Shown here in pieces: positions 61,640 to 64,000 of a stretch of DNA of 64,000 bases (its first letter is position 1; the number at the start of each line of letters is the position of its first letter). Source of the stretch: Elysia crispata (Eukaryota; Mollusca; Gastropoda; Plakobranchidae); the NCBI GenBank assembly GCA_033675545.1, contig JAWDGP010006253.1, forward strand, positions 1-64,000, given 5' to 3'. A program made the position numbers and the translations under genes. The notes under the pieces were generated by a model. That model was not told the origin of the DNA, ran no database searches, and saw only the letters and a program-made list of their open reading frames with translations.

Positions 61640-62640
61640 ACTGCAGGTGAGGTCGGCCGTAGCTAGACAAATCTCCTAAGTTAATTGGGTTGCAAGGCCA
61701 TTCTAGCTTGATGCTTGGGGAAAATTGTACGCCGTGAGTTATGCACAGTGGCACTTTGCAATATTTGCATCGAAAAAAGATGTGTTTCCTCTTGTAACAT
61801 TCTCTCTCTGAATATTCAGCATTACACACTGGTCTCTAGCCTGTGTAAACATTAATCGCGAAGAAGCTTCTCTTACTTAGTAAATTTTGATTTCAATGGG
61901 TTATAAACATTAAACCTAAGCCTACCCTGCAGGGACATGTTGCCTCTTCAAAGCCTCAATTTTGAGAGGGTGAATAAGCATCTAAGAACTTCTGCTTTAA
62001 GTGTGAATGGAATCGTCTTGACAATGTTGTTATTGCCATTGATGTGAAAATTCCACAAAATGCTCTCAAATCTTTTCAAACTCATATTTTTTAAGAAATA
62101 AGGAGTTGAGACCTCGCATTCGGTTGACCAATATTTCCTAAGATCATCTTTCTTTACAACTACCATTTTTATTATAAGTGCAAGAAAAATGTTTATTTCA
62201 TCCAAAGTTACATCTTTCCGTTCTTTTATTCTGGAATTCTTATACATAACTCTGAGTTTTGTGTGATGTATAAATAATATCATCAGAAATGAAAAACTAA
62301 AAAAATTCTGATGGTTTTGGATCATTTGCAAGATAAAACTTTAACTCAGCATTCCCTGCAAAAGGCTCAAGCAGTGGTGCTGTTGCGTCACATAACCAGC
62401 CTTCCCCCTCATCTTCTTTCATATGGTAGATACTTGAAAAATTTCTTCAGTCCTTAATATTTGAGCATTATTACCTTCAAGAACATCTTCTAGATTTAGT
62501 AAAACTTCTTCCTCATCGCCACTCATATTGTCACAAAAATCATCTAACATTTCACGAGCTTGCCTAGCTGTAAATTAGCCATCTTTGTTCACAATTTCCT
62601 GTCTGCTGAGAGAGAATCTAGACTGCAGACAAGATTGTAA
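61640..62640 (-). mobile_element. piggyBac-like transposon relic with internal deletion
   Basis: N-terminus SRFSLSRQEI near 62620, then an acidic segment (NMSGDEEEVLLNLEDVLEG, about 62530-62470), then the piggyBac core entry RKDVTLDEINIFLALIIKM with KKDDLRKYWSTECEVSTPYF (62220-62100). A few dozen codons later the reading ends, and only about 150 bp further the C-terminal Cys-rich domain appears (CKYCKVPLCITHG, 61770-61730). The DDD catalytic region between them is missing. Terminal repeats and TTAA targets were not identified. Confidence 0.75.
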
Positions 62641-62819
62641 AAACGTGATAAAATCAACCCAGCAGGCGCAATGAACCACCAAACTAAGCCTCAGCCTCTC
62701 CACTGTTCAGTTCTTAGCAGTAAGTTTAGGTTCAAATGTTAAAAAAGAGTTGGGTATGCCTGTTGATATCTATAGTCGCAACTCGCAGGCACCGCTGGCT
62801 GAGTCCACTTTGCCACAAC

Positions 62820-63330
62820 TATAGTCGCTAAAACCCTTTATGAGTGAAATAAAAGTCATCCACATATGCTGCCACTTGATTGTTTTCAGGTATTGTACTA
62901 CAGTCCTGATTACTTCACAGAATACGTAAGGGTTAAAATTTGCCCCAAATGGTAGAGTGTTCTATTTGTAATAAGTATTTATATGTTGAAATCCCCCAAA
63001 TTCAGTATTTTTTTCACAGAAAAATTGAAAAAGCCGTCTTTCAGTTTCCATGTAAGTACACAATTTTTTGGTTCAATGATATTTAGCACATCATCAATGT
63101 CTTCCTTAAGAAATTTTGATGGGACGCAACATGAGCTTTAAAGTATAAGATCTGCAACCAGATGAAAAGAGTCCTTGAACCTGCATTTGAGTTTCACGAT
63201 ACACTCTGCTTTCAAAAGTATTTAGTTCAGTATCTAAAAGGCAAGACTCTGTTTTATTACTACAGTAAGAAGGACTTAGTAAGTTTTTAAAAGGAATCTA
63301 TACACCTCTATCCATTTCAAAACCTGATCA
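62820..63330 (-). mobile_element. DIRS-like reverse transcriptase relic
   Basis: Minus strand has FLKEDIDDVLNIIEPKNC, then KLKDGFFNFSV (RT motif A, about 63050-63010), NTLPFGANFNPYVFCEVIRT (motif B, about 62950-62890) and NNQVAAYVDDF (motif C, YVDD, about 62870-62850), each in a different frame. An upstream IPFKNLLSPSYCSN near 63300 fits the start of tyrosine-recombinase-type (DIRS) RTs. The DIRS label against Ty3-type is tentative. Confidence 0.6.
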
Positions 63331-64000
63331 ATTATCACATCAGTGATTTGTTTTCGATGTTCTTCCTAAGATTTGCTACTAGAAACATAAGCCAACACTA
63401 AAGTTCACGCAATAACCCACTAACACTGAAATCTAGGTTGTTGACTCAGCTACTGCTGCTCTCCATCATCTTGTCTGAACCGTCTGTTGATTTGGGACTG
63501 TGCATTCTAATTGAATGTGTTGCTAAGCACGTCCCGGAAACGACTTCTAAGTCTGAAGGTTGTCCCTGGTTGTACACACCATGTTGTTGTAACCTGGGCC
63601 ATGAGAAATGCTGTGACTCTGACGCTGAGGTCTGAAGTGAAGATAATGAAAATGAACTGCCATTGTTTTCAAACTGTTAAAAGATTCTAAAGGTGTTGTC
63701 TTTAAGTGTGTTCTTCCCCACCACTTCAATTGTGCTGCTAAGATTGTGAATAGTCCCAGTGATATTCAAATGTTCCCATCACCCTGCACCATTATCAAAG
63801 ACAGAGTTTTGATTCATGAACAATTACTAATAAATTTTTGTGTTTGTGTTCCTGATTTACTCCTGTGATTGATTCATTTACATTTAATGCATTAAGAGCA
63901 TATTAAGGAATGAACAAATGTGGTAACTGTTCAAACTGCCTCTCTTGCTGCACTGTCCATAAATGGCTATATTTCCATTTTCTTCACAATTAACATTGGT
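63331..64000. other. No recognisable feature
   Basis: Possibly the 5' continuation (minus strand) of the DIRS-like relic, but I see no motif that proves it. Open frames at 63438-63635 and 63547-63729 lack family resemblance. Confidence 0.45.

Overview
This is an AT-rich animal nuclear window: interrupted genes with GT-AG introns, no bacterial-style operons, AATAAA poly(A) signals, and a heavy load of class I and class II transposable-element relics. The gene families and the lophotrochozoan-type mix of repeats (tRNA-headed SINE, RTE-like LINEs, hAT, pogo, piggyBac, DIRS-like RT, frequent TAGATC runs) make a mollusc, probably a gastropod, my best guess. That taxonomic call is inference; the sequence does not prove it.

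Layout. (1) 11-8944, minus: a seven-exon gene of the glyoxalase II / PNKD family (THKHWDHSGGN metal motif, TPGHT, PGHE). All splice sites survive but exons 3-6 carry at least eight frameshifts, so it looks like an intron-bearing pseudogene. (2) 8945-14852: non-coding, with a LINE relic that is itself split by a tRNA-derived SINE, and a second SINE. (3) 14853-25866, plus: complete intact 13-exon ZMYND10 (453 aa), a cytoplasmic factor for ciliary dynein-arm assembly; its introns hold a second-scale hairpin made of two inverted MITEs, a full SINE and a long TC tract. (4) 25.9-33.8 kb: gene-free, microsatellites and a diverged repeat pair. (5) 33791-46153, plus: complete intact 12-exon PRMT6-type arginine methyltransferase (372 aa), with an unexplained phase-compatible coding exon in intron 1 and two antisense LINE relics in its introns. 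(6) 46.7-64 kb: a transposon graveyard, with every recognisable coding relic on the minus strand: pogo/Tigger-like; a hAT with perfect 8-bp target duplication; two copies of an uncharacterised transposase-like family (one of them split in frame by a second, internally deleted hAT-like element with a 6-bp target duplication); an RNase H-like transposase relic; an internally deleted piggyBac; and a DIRS-like reverse transcriptase.

The two intact genes are housekeeping or ciliary genes with no functional link that I can see. The most unusual content is the uncharacterised transposase-like family at 52-61 kb, the in-frame nested insertion that proves the boundaries of the second hAT-like element, the head-to-head MITE hairpin, and the frameshifted PNKD gene sitting beside two genes with no frameshift at all. 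All exon borders were placed by eye from splice consensus and protein-family resemblance; none was tested by alignment software or RNA data.
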